Below are positions 1-8,386 of a stretch of DNA of 12,216 nucleotides, piece after piece; within the stretch, counting starts at the first letter, position 1; the number at the start of each line of letters is the position of its first letter. The DNA comes from Phoronis ovalis (lineage: Eukaryota; Phoronida; Phoronidae). Under the pieces are notes generated by a model that worked only from the letters and a program-made list of their open reading frames with translations, was not told where the DNA came from and ran no database searches. The position numbers and the translations under genes are program-made. The stretch lies in NCBI GenBank assembly GCA_028565635.1, contig JAOXYB010046857.1, forward strand, positions 1-12,216, given 5' to 3'.

Positions 1-226
1 TTTATTCCTGCTCAAAATTCCAGCTAAAGTTTGCCAACTTATTTTTTTTAGTATACACTTAAGTCTTGGACCACTAAAGTCTATCTGGAGGTTGGTGACA
101 AATAACAGTCTTGCAACTTGTTTCTAGTTCATTTTTACTAAAACAAGGGTGGATGTGCAACTCTGTGTATGACCTTTATAAAAGGCATCATTCTCAATGT
201 TGTAATTGGATCTGGCTCACTTTCAG
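1..226 (+). other. MDN1: Partial MDN1 intron
   Basis: No reading frame here continues the midasin protein. It is AT-rich and ends in a pyrimidine-rich acceptor with AG at 225-226, so it is read as the 3' part of an intron whose donor lies outside the window. Nothing else is seen in it. Confidence 0.75.
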
Positions 227-363
227 AGGGAGATAACTCTGAAGATGATGGAAATGATGAAGAAAATGAACTGGATAAACAGATGGGGAACCTTGATAAT
301 CAGGACTCGGAGAAACTGGATGAGCAGATATGGGGTGAAGATAGTGGTGATGACCATGACGAT
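227..363 (+). CDS. MDN1: MDN1 exon a (acidic linker)
   Basis: It begins by completing a split codon and then encodes 45 residues rich in D, E and N. It contains ELDKQMGNL and KLDEQIWGED, which match the conserved start of the midasin acidic linker in animals. The donor is GT at 364-365 (phase 0). The start could also be 229, because a second AG follows immediately (CAGAGG) and the upstream exon is not visible. Confidence 0.9.
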
Positions 364-3300
364 GTAATTACTTTGTAGGCCAGGAAAAACATAACTTAAT
401 GTATTTTTACAATTTTATGATTTGATTACCAACAAGCCTGGAGCACTCATAAGTTTTTGAATATGGTATCTAATCCAAAATGTTGCCTTGTTGTAGCAAA
501 TCCAATCCAAATTTTTGCAAATGTAGCAACCCAAAATTTAAAATTATATTTGAGTAACAATCCATTTTTATGCAAATTGATTGATACAAACCAAAAGTGA
601 CAAGAAAGCAATCCAAAAACTAGATGAATGTTTTCTGCATGTTTATATATCGTTACAGAATAAAGATGAGGAGGATGGTCCCGGTGCTGGAGCACAGGCA
701 GAGAGTGAGCTTGTGGCTAATGATGATAACCAAGATAAAAGTACAGGGAAGCAGGATGACAAATCAAAACAGGATAATGAGCAAGAAAACGAGACTAATG
801 ATAAAATAAACGAATTAAATAAATTTGACGAGGTAATTTAAAGGTGTTAAATTTAGATTAGAAAATGGTAATGAAATATATTTTTAATTTTGGAGATTTT
901 GATCCTTCTGAGGCACACAATTAAAGCAGGTAAGGATTTTGGAAATAACTTTCCAAAGAAGCCTAAAATTTATTACTTATGCAGACACAGTCACAAGACT
1001 GTATTCTATTGTTTGAGTCTGCATTTTAAAAAAATATTCCTCTTTCAGACGGAATATGATGATGAGCATACTGACCCACAGTATGGTAAAGAGCAACATC
1101 GGAAGGAGCTTGACGCCATGGATTTACCTGATGAGTTAAATTTAGATGACAAAGATATGAGCGATGAGGATGACAATGAAAAGGAGGATCAAAATGTTAC
1201 AACAGACCAGGAAAATATGCCTATGGAAGACACAACAGGTGCGGATACGATTTTTGTTGTGATTATTTTTTGTTGTTTTTATTGTTCTGATGACTTTCTG
1301 AAGTTAAGCTCATCTTGAACAAAACTGTATTTATTAGTATTGTCAAAATAGAAGGTTTCTTTTCAAGAAATACTATTTATAGTTACATGACACATCTGTG
1401 ATGTTTATGCTTACTATAACTAAGGAATTATAGATCATCACCTGCTACAGAGTGGGATATATCCTCAATGCTTCTCTCCGAAGTACCTTATTATTATTAA
1501 CAATATTTTCTTTGTAGACAATGAGAATAAAGACGATGGTCCTGGTACTGATGAAGATAAACAGGACGAAAATAAGGACATAAATGATAAGGAAGATAGC
1601 CAGATTGATGAACAGCAAAAAGATCTTGAAAGTAAAGATATCCCTATGGAAACAGATACTGATGGTGACAAAACCAACCAAGAACCAGGGTTTGATCCTC
1701 AGGTACTAAAATTTTGAAAGTACAATATTATAACTTGTAAAAATATCCACTGGAAACTAATTTGCGTAATGACAAGCATGTGAAGTAACACATTTTGATT
1801 ATCTGTAAAACTTGACACATCTGAATGGTTTGGTAGAATGCAACTTTATACACAAAATAATTCAGCAAAGCATAAATTGTGGTTAACATAGCTTTTATTA
1901 GTATATCTACTTTAAATGCTGTTTACATATCTTCCATTGTAAGGATGAACCTCATGCTGCAGAATCTGAACAAAAAGAAGATCAAACTTCTCCAAGTGAT
2001 GACATAACACAACCAGCAGAAAGTTTTGGTCAGACGCAGAATGATACTCAAGTAGTGGAACAAACGGATATTGCACAAGGCAAAGCAAGCAGCGAACAAG
2101 ATTCTGACAGACAAAATGATGGAGCTGGTCTTGCAGAGTCAGAAGAAAGTACAGGACAAGATAGCAAGCAAACAAGGTGATGAGACAACTGCAAATTATC
2201 ATGGTGATTTGTTGAAATCAATAGGGTTTATATACATGTAGTTAATAAATAGATTGATACATAATATATTGTAACCAAACTTTTTCCCTGTTTGTTAATG
2301 TTTCTTCTTAGTGTAATTACTTTATTGCTTTTATAATATATTAACCAACTTTTGTTACAGTAGTAAGTAAGAATTTGTATATTATATTTTCAGTTTGGCC
2401 CAAGGTGGCAGTACTGAGAGAACTAGAAAGACATACAAAAGACAACCTGGTAAATCAGATGTGGATAGAACTCTTGGCACTACTGATGACAGCTTAAAGA
2501 AGTTGCAGACTGTAGACTCAGTAGCACAATCAGAAAAACAGGAGGTACATTTTCTGCAGCTTGCATAAATAAAACACTAGGTTGCAACTCCAAAGGGATC
2601 TGTCATTCAATTGAATATTTCTATTTACTGATTGCCATGGTTTCCTTGTACTTTGGCTCTTAATTTGTGATGTCACACTTGTATAAATAGGTAAACAAAA
2701 AGGCATGTACATGTAGCTGGTTTTACATTTTACGGTTATCACAGACTCACTATGAAGACCTAGTGTATGAACTATTGTGTGTGGCAGGACCCAGAATTAA
2801 TTATGGTAATGTGTTGCTAGAACAATGAGATAAAGTTCAGTATTTGGCTTTACAATTAAATGGATGATGTACTTCGCTGAAACTGTTAAAAGTAAGTTGA
2901 TGCCTGCAATTTTGCTTAGAATGCTAAATCTTGCCCATGTCTTGTTCAGACTTTCCCATTTCTGTCTTTATATTTTGTAGTCCAAGTCAGATAATACCAC
3001 TGACGCTTCTGATTTATTTGAGCACATTAAACAATCAGATTTAAGCTTTGATGCCCAGACTGTAGATGCTGCTACCAACAATCAACAAGATCAACAACCT
3101 GTACCAAATTTGGAAGATGATGCTGAGCCTATGGATGAGGGACAAAATATTCAGCAACTGAAAGATAATATTCCAACAGTAGGTGTCTGTTTTTTTTTAT
3201 ATTTGTCAATTATATAAGTGTTTTGAACATATTTAATATTTTACTGCTTTCCTTATATTTAAAAAAAAAATTATATTTCAAATAAAATAGATTCACTTTA

Positions 3301-6300
3301 GTGAGGAAAGTATTGTGCTAAGTCATGAAATATTATGTTTGCAGGAGGAGGACTCTGCTAAGGAACTTTCTTCTGCAAAACTTAAACAAAAGGCAGAGAA
3401 AAAAAGTGACAGTGGTCAGGAAGGGGAGGATGTAATGGAAAGTGAGCAGATTACAGTTGAAGGGGAGAAAATTGATACCATGACTGTTGCACGAAGTCAC
3501 GAGTCTACGATACATACTCAGGCAGATTTATATTCGGAGCATGGGGTAAGGTAGAACTAGTCATAGTCATTCCAGTCATAAGTTACAAGACGTAGTCTAC
3601 AAGATTGTCACTTACAATGTAACTTACTCACTTACCAACAGAGTTGCCTACGCTGGTAGATGACATACATAGGGCATATTGATTTCATTCATCCATCGAA
3701 TCAGTTAGTGACAAACTGCATCCTTCAATTTGAGGCAAACAACTATTTTCATACTCAATCGATGTCAGCCTTTACTATAAATTTCATGCTGTCTACTAGC
3801 CTCATTGTTGATGTTTTGTTAACTTTCAGATTTAAATTTGTTTTATGTTCTAACAAGACTCGAGCTGTGAAAACATTCAAAATATTAAAGTTTCCTGAAA
3901 GCAAGTTGCAGTGAAAGCTGCTTTTGTTATTTGTCATTTCTCGAATATTTTTGTTACATTTACCATAAAATCTTTAACCATTTCCTACTTGTAGTAGCCG
4001 GGTAAAAAATTCTGAACTGTTAGGAAAACTAGTCAGTTGTAATAATGATATAATGTACTAACTTTTTGGTTTCAGAATTTAAGTGTGGATGTTGAAAAAC
4101 TACGTTTAGATTTGGAAAATCAGTTGAGTACATGGAAACAACCTGAACAGATAACTCAGAAGCAGGTAAAGATAAATAAACCAGTTGCCTTCTCATCACC
4201 TCTGTAGACTAAATAAAGCTTTTATTTCAAAACCGTGTTACTTCAACATATTTGTCTATGTTGTTAATTTCAATTTTGTAAAACGTTGATCACCAATATT
4301 TTATGAATTGAAATGATGAAACTCCTCAAGCTTTTGTTCTCTTCACTTTTAGTGACCATCTTGGTTTTACGTATATTAATAATCAGTAGAAAACATAAAC
4401 ATCAAACATTTGCATAATTTCTAAGTTGAAATTAGTTTTCAGTGATTACATTATTAGAGGAAATATGTTGTTTGTGTTGTTTAGATGGAGGAAGCAGAAT
4501 TATTATGGAATAGATACGAAGCCATCACCAGTAGTTTATCCCAAGAACTCTGCGAACAGCTACGTTTAGTTTTAGAACCTTCACAGGCAACTAAACTGAA
4601 GGGAGACTATCGTATTGGAAAGCGTCTAAACATGCGAAAAGTCATTCCATACATTGCTAGTCAATTTAGAAAAGATAAGATCTGGTTACGGCGGACTAAG
4701 CCATCTAAGCGACAATATCAAATCATGTTAGCTGTGGACGACTCATCAAGTATGGCAGACAATCATTCAAAACAGGTAGAATTTTCTTTAAAAAATTCCA
4801 GAAAAGAATATGCAGCTTTAGAAATATCACATAGAATAGATAGCTGTGGTGTTATTTTTAATTTGCATGCTTCCTGTTACATTATTGAGAGTGACATCTT
4901 ATAGTTGAATCATTGAAATGAGTTCACCATAACAGTGAGTGTACACTGTTGAGCGTGTGTTTTCATTTTGTATCCTGGCATGGTTCATGGTGGTACATAT
5001 AAGCTTAGTTATTACGGTACTTAAACCTACCAGAAACTCATCTGGTGATCAATCAGCATTAGAACTTGAAAAATAGGGAAGTACTCAACATTGATACCTT
5101 ATATGTGACTGATTTTTAGATATTTAAACATTAAATTATTTTGATTTGATATTATAAATTGCCTTTCGGAATTCTAGCATTTCATTTATTGGTGGAAACT
5201 TGCTTTGCTCGATTAGTTAGTTTGCCATTCTATTGTTTCACCTTAACACACAGTGTATTTTCCTTGAAAATAAAAATTGAAATATTTCTGTTTTAGCTTG
5301 CATTTGAATCACTGGCAGTAATGGCTAATGCATTAAGTTTGCTTGAAGCTGGAGAATTATCTGTGTGCAGGTAGGTAGACATACTTAGAGAGTAAGTTAT
5401 GACATCTTGGATTGCCTTTCTCAACTTGAGATGGGTACTATCTGGCATTCTGGTGAATCTAGAGCAAGAGCACAACATTAAATAATACAATCAGTTCAGC
5501 AACATGACTGCCAACAACTACAAATGGGAAGCTGTTTGTGAGAGTATATTCTTTTTGTTATTAGCAAACACTTAGTTGTAGTGTGATGACATATTGTTTT
5601 TTCTGCAGTTTTGGTGAGGATGTGAAGTTGCTTCATCCGTTTCACGAACCATTTAGTAACCAATCTGGTGCCAGAATACTACAACAGTTTACATTTGAAC
5701 AGAAGAAAACTAAAATTGCTCAGGTAATTGGCAGACTTCAAAGTTGTTGTTATTAGATACAGATACAGAGATCAAATTGGCAATCTGAATATATAAGAAC
5801 AAAAAATGTAATTTCTTGTCAATATGAATGAAATTGAACAACAATAGGTTTGCATTGCGTAGTCATTTACCACATCATACTAGCAGTAACCTTATTTATT
5901 CCACATTAAAATACAAGCATCAGTTCAGATGCAATACTTCTACAGTGGTGTAATGGATCAAGTATAACTCTGTTTTACAGCTACTGAAAGACCTGACCAG
6001 TTATATGTTGAGTGCAAGGTCAAGACAGCGAGGGGCAACAAATTTACTAACTTCTCAGCTTGTACTAATCATCTCAGATGGTCGAGGCTTGTTTTTGGAA
6101 GGCATGGAAGTTGTCAAAGCGGCGGTTAGGCAAGCACGGGAGGCTAACATGTTTCTTGTTTTCGTTGTCGTTGACAACCCTGATAACAAAGTAGGTAATT
6201 TTATGTTATGGTCTGTAGTTGTTTACTTGCTTAGAATACTGCATCCAAAATGTAAAGGACAATGATATAAAACCTTATTTTGGAAGTCAGACAAAGGAAA

Positions 6301-6755
6301 TGAATTGTATAGATTATGCTTATTAACGAAAAACAAAATACAAAATCATGGTTTATCCATACCTGTTCTATGTTATAATAGATACTATTTTGAATTATAT
6401 AAATACATGTAAATTATGAGAGAACTAGATTTTCTTCACATTTGAATATTTGATCAGCAGTGGCAAAGTCAAGTAGTAAGTTTGTTGTATGCCTGGCCTT
6501 GATGTTTCCCGACTAAGGATTTAAGTTGTATAGAAAAAGAAATGCGATGACCAATTTTTTGTTTTGTAGGATTCCATACTAGACATCCGTGTTCCGATAT
6601 TTAAAGCAGCAGGACAGTTGCCAGAGATAAAGTCATATATGGATCACTTTCCATTTCCATTTTACATAATTCTAAGAGACATAAATACTCTACCTCAAAC
6701 TTTAAGTGATGCCTTAAGACAGTGGTTTGAATTAGTTACCGCTGGAGATAGGTAG
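227..6755 (+). CDS. MDN1: Midasin (MDN1/Rea1), 3' part: 14 terminal exons, spliced
   Basis: Joining 227-363, 659-832, 1049-1238, 1518-1702, 1944-2176, 2394-2544, 2981-3178, 3345-3545, 4076-4165, 4485-4775, 5297-5370, 5609-5723, 5981-6190 and 6570-6755 gives one open frame of 810 residues and a stop. All 13 introns are GT-AG. Midasin is a nuclear and nucleolar dynein-like AAA+ ATPase. Its C-terminal MIDAS domain grips the UBL domains of the pre-60S assembly factors WDR12/Ytm1 and NLE1/Rsa4 and helps strip them off the particle (established for the family). Seen here: an acidic linker (about residues 1-480), the conserved pre-MIDAS block (about 520-600), then a VWA/MIDAS domain (about 600-800) with DDSSS at 604-608, the motif KKTKIAQ near 675 and SDGRG near 711. 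The C-terminal ending is close to what I recall of vertebrate midasin. The AAA+ ring and the start codon lie upstream of the window. Confidence 0.97.
659..832 (+). CDS. MDN1: MDN1 exon b (acidic linker)
   Basis: A 174-base exon, phase 0 at both ends, encoding 58 residues. It has the family signature EDGPG, followed by ESELVANDDN. The rest is low-complexity D/K/Q/N. The acceptor follows TTACAG and the donor is GAG|GTAATT. Its length is divisible by three, so skipping it would keep frame. Confidence 0.93.
1049..1238 (+). CDS. MDN1: MDN1 exon c (acidic linker)
   Basis: Starts in phase 0 after TCTTTCAG and ends one base into a codon at CAG|GTGCGG. It encodes 63 residues including DPQYGKEQ and the conserved LDAMDLPDELNLD (family pattern LDLPDDLNLD), which is one of the best landmarks in this otherwise variable linker. 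Glycosaminoglycan-like acidity continues to its end. Confidence 0.93.
1518..1702 (+). CDS. MDN1: MDN1 exon d (acidic linker)
   Basis: Two bases complete the split Asp codon left by exon c, then 61 codons follow to CAG|GTACTA. It is rich in D, K, E and N. It ends in QEPGFDPQ, which resembles the GFQPQ motif of vertebrate midasin and fixes the frame. The long open frame on the opposite strand is only an antisense shadow. Confidence 0.92.
1944..2176 (+). CDS. MDN1: MDN1 exon e (acidic linker)
   Basis: Phase 0 after an unusual AAG acceptor (CATTGTAAG). It encodes 77 residues rich in Q, D, E and S and ends two bases into a codon at AAG|GTGATG. The sequence is low complexity with no family motif of its own. 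The frame is supported because both neighbouring exons join it without a break. Confidence 0.88.
2394..2544 (+). CDS. MDN1: MDN1 exon f (basic patch in linker)
   Basis: Its first base completes a Ser codon split with exon e, then 50 codons run to GAG|GTACAT. It contains a basic stretch, TRKTYKRQPGK, corresponding to the RKNTQSFKRKPGQ-like patch of vertebrate midasin, and KKLQTVD, corresponding to KRLRTVD. The basic patch could contribute to nuclear localisation (inference). Confidence 0.93.
2545..2980 (+). other. MDN1: MDN1 intron between exons f and g
   Basis: 436 bases, GT-AG, phase 0, ending in a T-rich tract before TTTTGTAG. No coding frame with midasin similarity, no repeat and no RNA fold was recognised inside it. 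Confidence 0.85.
2981..3178 (+). CDS. MDN1: MDN1 exon g (acidic linker)
   Basis: 198 bases, phase 0 at both ends, 66 residues. The conserved block DLFEHIKQSD...FDAQTVDAA matches the family segment around AFEHIK and YDAQT. The donor is ACA|GTAGGT. A second GT four bases on (3183) would break the frame and is not favoured. Confidence 0.94.
3345..3545 (+). CDS. MDN1: MDN1 exon h (end of acidic linker)
   Basis: 201 bases, phase 0 at both ends, 67 residues. It has a K/E-rich start, then EGEDVMESEQITVEGEKID, then ARSHESTIHT, which corresponds to the strongly conserved RSRESTIHT of vertebrate midasin and marks the end of the disordered linker. The donor is GGG|GTAAGG. Confidence 0.95.
3546..4075 (+). 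other. MDN1: MDN1 intron between exons h and i (longest internal intron)
   Basis: 530 bases, GT-AG, phase 0. It holds an open stretch on the plus strand (3660-3914) with no similarity that I recognise and a composition typical of intron DNA. I regard it as non-coding. Near 3572-3640 there are scattered short inverted words (AAGTTAC and GTAACTT). Confidence 0.85.
4076..4165 (+). CDS. MDN1: MDN1 exon i (helical segment before MIDAS)
   Basis: A 90-base exon, phase 0 at both ends, too short for most open-frame searches. It encodes 30 residues, including VEKLRLDLENQLSTWKQP, the counterpart of VNELRQELERQLEMWQP in vertebrates. It is probably an amphipathic helix. The acceptor is TTTCAG and the donor CAG|GTAAAG. 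Confidence 0.94.
4166..4484 (+). other. MDN1: MDN1 intron between exons i and j
   Basis: 319 bases, GT-AG, phase 0. An ATGATGA word near 4313 resembles a C box, but no matching D box or terminal stem follows, so no snoRNA is called. Nothing else is seen. Confidence 0.85.
4485..4775 (+). CDS. MDN1: MDN1 exon j (conserved pre-MIDAS block and MIDAS loop)
   Basis: 291 bases, 97 residues, phase 0 at both ends. It carries the most conserved part of the window: SQELCEQLRLVLEP, KLKGDYRIGKRLNMRKV, IPYIASQFRKDKIWLRRTKP and the first strand of the VWA fold, ending in the metal-binding loop DDSSSM (codons at 4737-4751). The ATG at the exon start is an internal Met, not a translation start, because the frame continues from exon i. 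The frame stays open for 43 codons into the intron, but that tail does not resemble midasin, whereas exon k does. Confidence 0.97.
4737..4751 (+). other. MDN1: MIDAS metal-binding loop (DxSxS) of midasin
   Basis: The codons read Asp-Asp-Ser-Ser-Ser, which fits the DxSxS consensus of VWA/integrin-I MIDAS sites. In yeast Rea1 this site coordinates a metal ion that contacts an acidic residue of the UBL domain in Ytm1 or Rsa4 (family knowledge). All consensus residues are intact. Confidence 0.95.
4776..5296 (+). other. MDN1: MDN1 intron between exons j and k
   Basis: 521 bases, GT-AG, phase 0. The first 126 bases are open in the exon j frame up to the TAG at 4902-4904, so a transcript retaining this intron would end just after the MIDAS loop. 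A small hairpin (ACAGTG...CACTGT) lies at 4932-4949. No other structure was recognised. Confidence 0.85.
5297..5370 (+). CDS. MDN1: MDN1 exon k (VWA helix 1)
   Basis: A 74-base exon encoding LAFESLAVMANALSLLEAGE and LSVC, the helix and strand directly after the MIDAS loop. It ends two bases into a Ser codon at CAG|GTAGGT. It is near-identical in pattern to the vertebrate LAFESLAVIGNALTLLEVG stretch. Confidence 0.96.
5609..5723 (+). CDS. MDN1: MDN1 exon l (VWA middle)
   Basis: One base completes the split Ser codon; 38 codons follow, giving FGEDVKLLHPFHEPF and FEQKKTKIAQ. The threonine in KKTKIAQ is a candidate for the Thr that completes a MIDAS site (inference from the VWA fold). The acceptor is TTCTGCAG and the donor CAG|GTAATT. 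Confidence 0.96.
5981..6190 (+). CDS. MDN1: MDN1 exon m (VWA, SDGRG loop)
   Basis: 210 bases, 70 residues, phase 0 at both ends. It carries QLVLIISDGRGLFLEG, the second conserved acidic loop of the MIDAS domain (Asp codon 6077-6079), and ANMFLVFVVVDNP, a core strand. The segment between exon l and this loop (LTSYMLSARSRQRGATNL) is the most divergent part of the domain. The donor is AAA|GTAGGT. Confidence 0.96.
6191..6569 (+). other. MDN1: MDN1 intron between exons m and n
   Basis: 379 bases, GT-AG, phase 0, with a T-rich tract before TTTTGTAG. Exon m could be read 75 bases into it before a stop, but the continuation at 6570 is the conserved one. Nothing else is seen. Confidence 0.85.
6570..6755 (+). 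CDS. MDN1: MDN1 terminal exon n and stop codon
   Basis: It encodes 61 residues, DSILDIRVPIFK through FPFPFYIILRDINTLP to SDALRQWFELVTAGDR, then TAG at 6753-6755. This matches the C-terminal end of midasin residue for residue in pattern and length, so the protein is complete at this end. A diverged copy of its last codons lies at 6819-6860. Confidence 0.97.
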   Translation, partial: DSILDIRVPIFKAAGQLPEIKSYMDHFPFPFYIILRDINTLPQTLSDALRQWFELVTAGDR

Positions 6756-6771
6756 CTGATATAGATTAATT

Positions 6772-6777
6772 ATTAAA
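6772..6777 (+). promoter_or_regulatory. MDN1: Candidate poly(A) signal of MDN1 (ATTAAA)
   Basis: ATTAAA lies 16 bases after the stop codon, with a GT-rich stretch (GTATGTGG) near 6790 that could be the downstream element. This would make a very short 3' UTR. Other ATTAAA copies lie at 6871 and 7031, and AATAAA at 7517 and 7758, so the real cleavage site is not fixed by sequence alone. Confidence 0.4.
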
Positions 6778-6818
6778 TAATACACAATCGTATGTGGTAC
6801 CCAGCACACCCTTTATAG

Positions 6819-6876
6819 GATGCTTTACGTGTAAGACAGTGGACCACTGGAGACAGGTGACTTCGGAAGAATTAAA
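6819..6876 (+). pseudogene. Diverged second copy of the MDN1 gene end
   Basis: Read from 6819 this segment encodes DALRVRQWTTGDR and a TGA stop (6858-6860). It parallels DALRQWFELVTAGDR and TAG at 6708-6755. At nucleotide level TAAGACAGTGG is identical (6715-6725 and 6832-6842) and CTGGAGAYAGGT recurs. The coding differences are a 6-base insertion, a 12-base deletion and a few substitutions, so frame is kept. ATTAAA follows in both copies. The AG at 6817-6818 directly before it looks like a splice acceptor. It is most simply a small tandem duplication of the last exon; an alternative terminal exon is possible but unproven. Confidence 0.6.
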
Positions 6877-7122
6877 CATATGTTCATGTTATCTCCTGCT
6901 AATTGTGAGAATGCTTGCTAAGGAAATGGCCACTGGAAATATTTTTAAAATGCATTTTGTCTAATGCACTTTAACTGATACTTTTACACCTGTGTGGAGT
7001 TGGTAATTATGTAAAATAGGTGGTTTAGAAATTAAAGAAATTGCACACTTTACTGCTAATGTTTGAGATTGTAATAGCAGCAATATATTGTGCAATGGGT
7101 TCCAATTTGTTTCTAATAACAC
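6877..7122. other. Gene-flanking AT-rich DNA
   Basis: 246 bases with no open frame of note. It contains a third ATTAAA (7031-7036) that could serve as a later poly(A) signal. Nothing else was recognised. Confidence 0.6.
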
Positions 7123-7382
7123 TTAAGGTGACTAGTCCTGTTCTGGCAAGTTATTTATACTTTGGGGATAATTTTGGTAGTTATTTGAAAAGATAAACTA
7201 GTAAAAGTATACATTTTTGGAAAGGTACTAAGATATAGATTATGAAACATTGCTTATCATAATTATGTCATTAGCAAAGAGGCCATTTTGGGAGAACTCA
7301 CTTTTTTAAAACACAATCTTCAAAAAAATATGTCCAAAACCCCTACAGTTATAAAGATGAAACTATGCTAAAATTTACTTCC

Positions 7383-7575
7383 AACAGAGATCTCTAATTC
7401 TGTTTCTCAGATTTAAAAATTTTGCACTGTTTTTAAATGCTGTGCTGTCTTAAATGTGGGTGTCAGAAAAAATGAAATTTTTTTGGTTGTGTACTTTTGA
7501 AGGGTCATGACTTTTGAATAAAGCAAAGTTTTTAAAATCTGAGACACTGATAAAGATCCCTATGTGACAGGGTAT
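7383..7575. repeat. Inner inverted repeat within the TTAA-flanked element
   Basis: TCTCAGATTTAAAAATTTTGC (7407-7427) is inverted as GCAAAGTTTTTAAAATCTGAGA (7523-7544), with GATCTCT and AGATCCC continuing the match outward. Its centre (about 7476) differs from that of the outer arms (about 7614), so the element is not a simple palindrome. Roughly 270 bases of unpaired DNA sit in the right half, which looks like an insertion or a rearrangement. Confidence 0.5.
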
Positions 7576-7660
7576 TGTAGTAGGTTATTATAATTACATT
7601 TACATTAGAATGCAAACCCCTGCACTAGTGGGTATAACCTGTTGTGCTGTCTTATTTAAG
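7424..7660. repeat. Short direct repeat pair inside the element
   Basis: TGTGCTGTCTTA occurs at 7441-7452 and again at 7643-7654, with GCACT about 20 bases before each copy (7427 and 7622). This suggests a partial direct duplication of about 35 bases within the element. Confidence 0.4.
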
Positions 7661-8105
7661 CTTCTACATCCCAGTCAGTCACACAAAGAAATTACTGCAT
7701 GTGGATCACACATCCACACCTTAGACCTGCTTGTCAACTATCATGTATTCTTATAGAAATAAAGTATGGTACTAACTCTTAGAGTTTTATATATCCTAGG
7801 GTACTACAACCAGAAATAATATCATCTTTGAAATAATTTCATCACATGCACATCATCCCAAAAAATACAGACGTTAAAGAAAGCGTTCACACCTATTTGA
7901 AGTTAGTGTTTTGAAAAAAGTGAGTTTTAACTCAAAATGGCCTTCTTTGCTAACTACATAATGTGTAAGATAAGGAAAGTAAATTTTCATAGTCTTTAAG
8001 TTACTACCTTTCCAACAAATTACACTTTTTCTTTAACTGTCTTAAAATTTGCTAAGAAGTTTATAATTCCAGTAAGTTGTGCCGCACTGGTACCTACTCC
8101 CTTAA

Positions 8106-8376
8106 TTGAATACATTAAAGTCATTTGGCCACTGGCCTACTGTACAAATTAAATGACAACAACAAATACAAGTGAAAGACACACAAGAAGAATCACAAAG
8201 CAAAATAGATCTTTTGCATGTCTAATCTTGAATGCTCACAACATGGTTTAATTTGTAAAAGATTTTGCATAATACACACTTTTACAGCCTTATTGAATTA
8301 TAGATTTTATGTTGGTAGCAATGACATAAACAAATTCAAAACGCTAAAATTAATTTTAATTAAGTAATTGAAACTG
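8106..8376. other. AT-rich spacer between two inserted elements
   Basis: 271 bases of AT-rich DNA with no coding frame. It has runs such as TTAATTTTAATTAAGTAATT near 8350. It is the presumed host flank of both neighbouring insertions. No other feature was recognised. Confidence 0.6.
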
Positions 8377-8386
8377 TAACAGCTGT

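Larger units (their letters stand above)
7127..8101. mobile_element. TTAA-flanked non-autonomous element with long inverted repeats
   Basis: The outer arms, about 7127-7335 and 7885-8101, are inverted copies of each other. The clearest block is TTAGCAAAGAGGCCATTTTG (7272-7291) against CAAAATGGCCTTCTTTGCTAA (7935-7955). A second matching block is GGAAAGGTACTAA on the left, with GGAAAGGTAGTAA on the complement of the right. The tips read GGTGACTAGT...CTGGCA on the left and GGGAGTAGGT...GCGGCA on the complement of the right. TTAA lies directly outside both ends (7123-7126 and 8102-8105), which is the pattern of a TTAA target duplication. No transposase frame is present. Divergence of the arms shows it is old. 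TTAA alone does not prove a piggyBac origin, since the tips do not begin with the usual CCC. Confidence 0.65.

Noticed and set aside
1445-1681. Hydrophobic open frame on the minus strand
   Set aside because: It is the antisense of the acidic exon at 1518-1702; GAT/GAA-rich codons read backwards give Ile/Phe/Leu-rich sequence.
3660-3914. 84-codon open frame in an intron
   Set aside because: No similarity to midasin. The conserved RSHESTIHT block before it continues directly into the exon at 4076.
4313-4390. Possible C/D snoRNA (ATGATGA box in an intron)
   Set aside because: No CTGA D box at a suitable distance and no terminal stem. The GTGATGA at the 2177 donor was rejected for the same reason.
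7127-8101. Firm assignment to the piggyBac superfamily
   Set aside because: TTAA flanks are suggestive, but the tips begin with GG, no transposase is present and AT-rich DNA often contains TTAA by chance.
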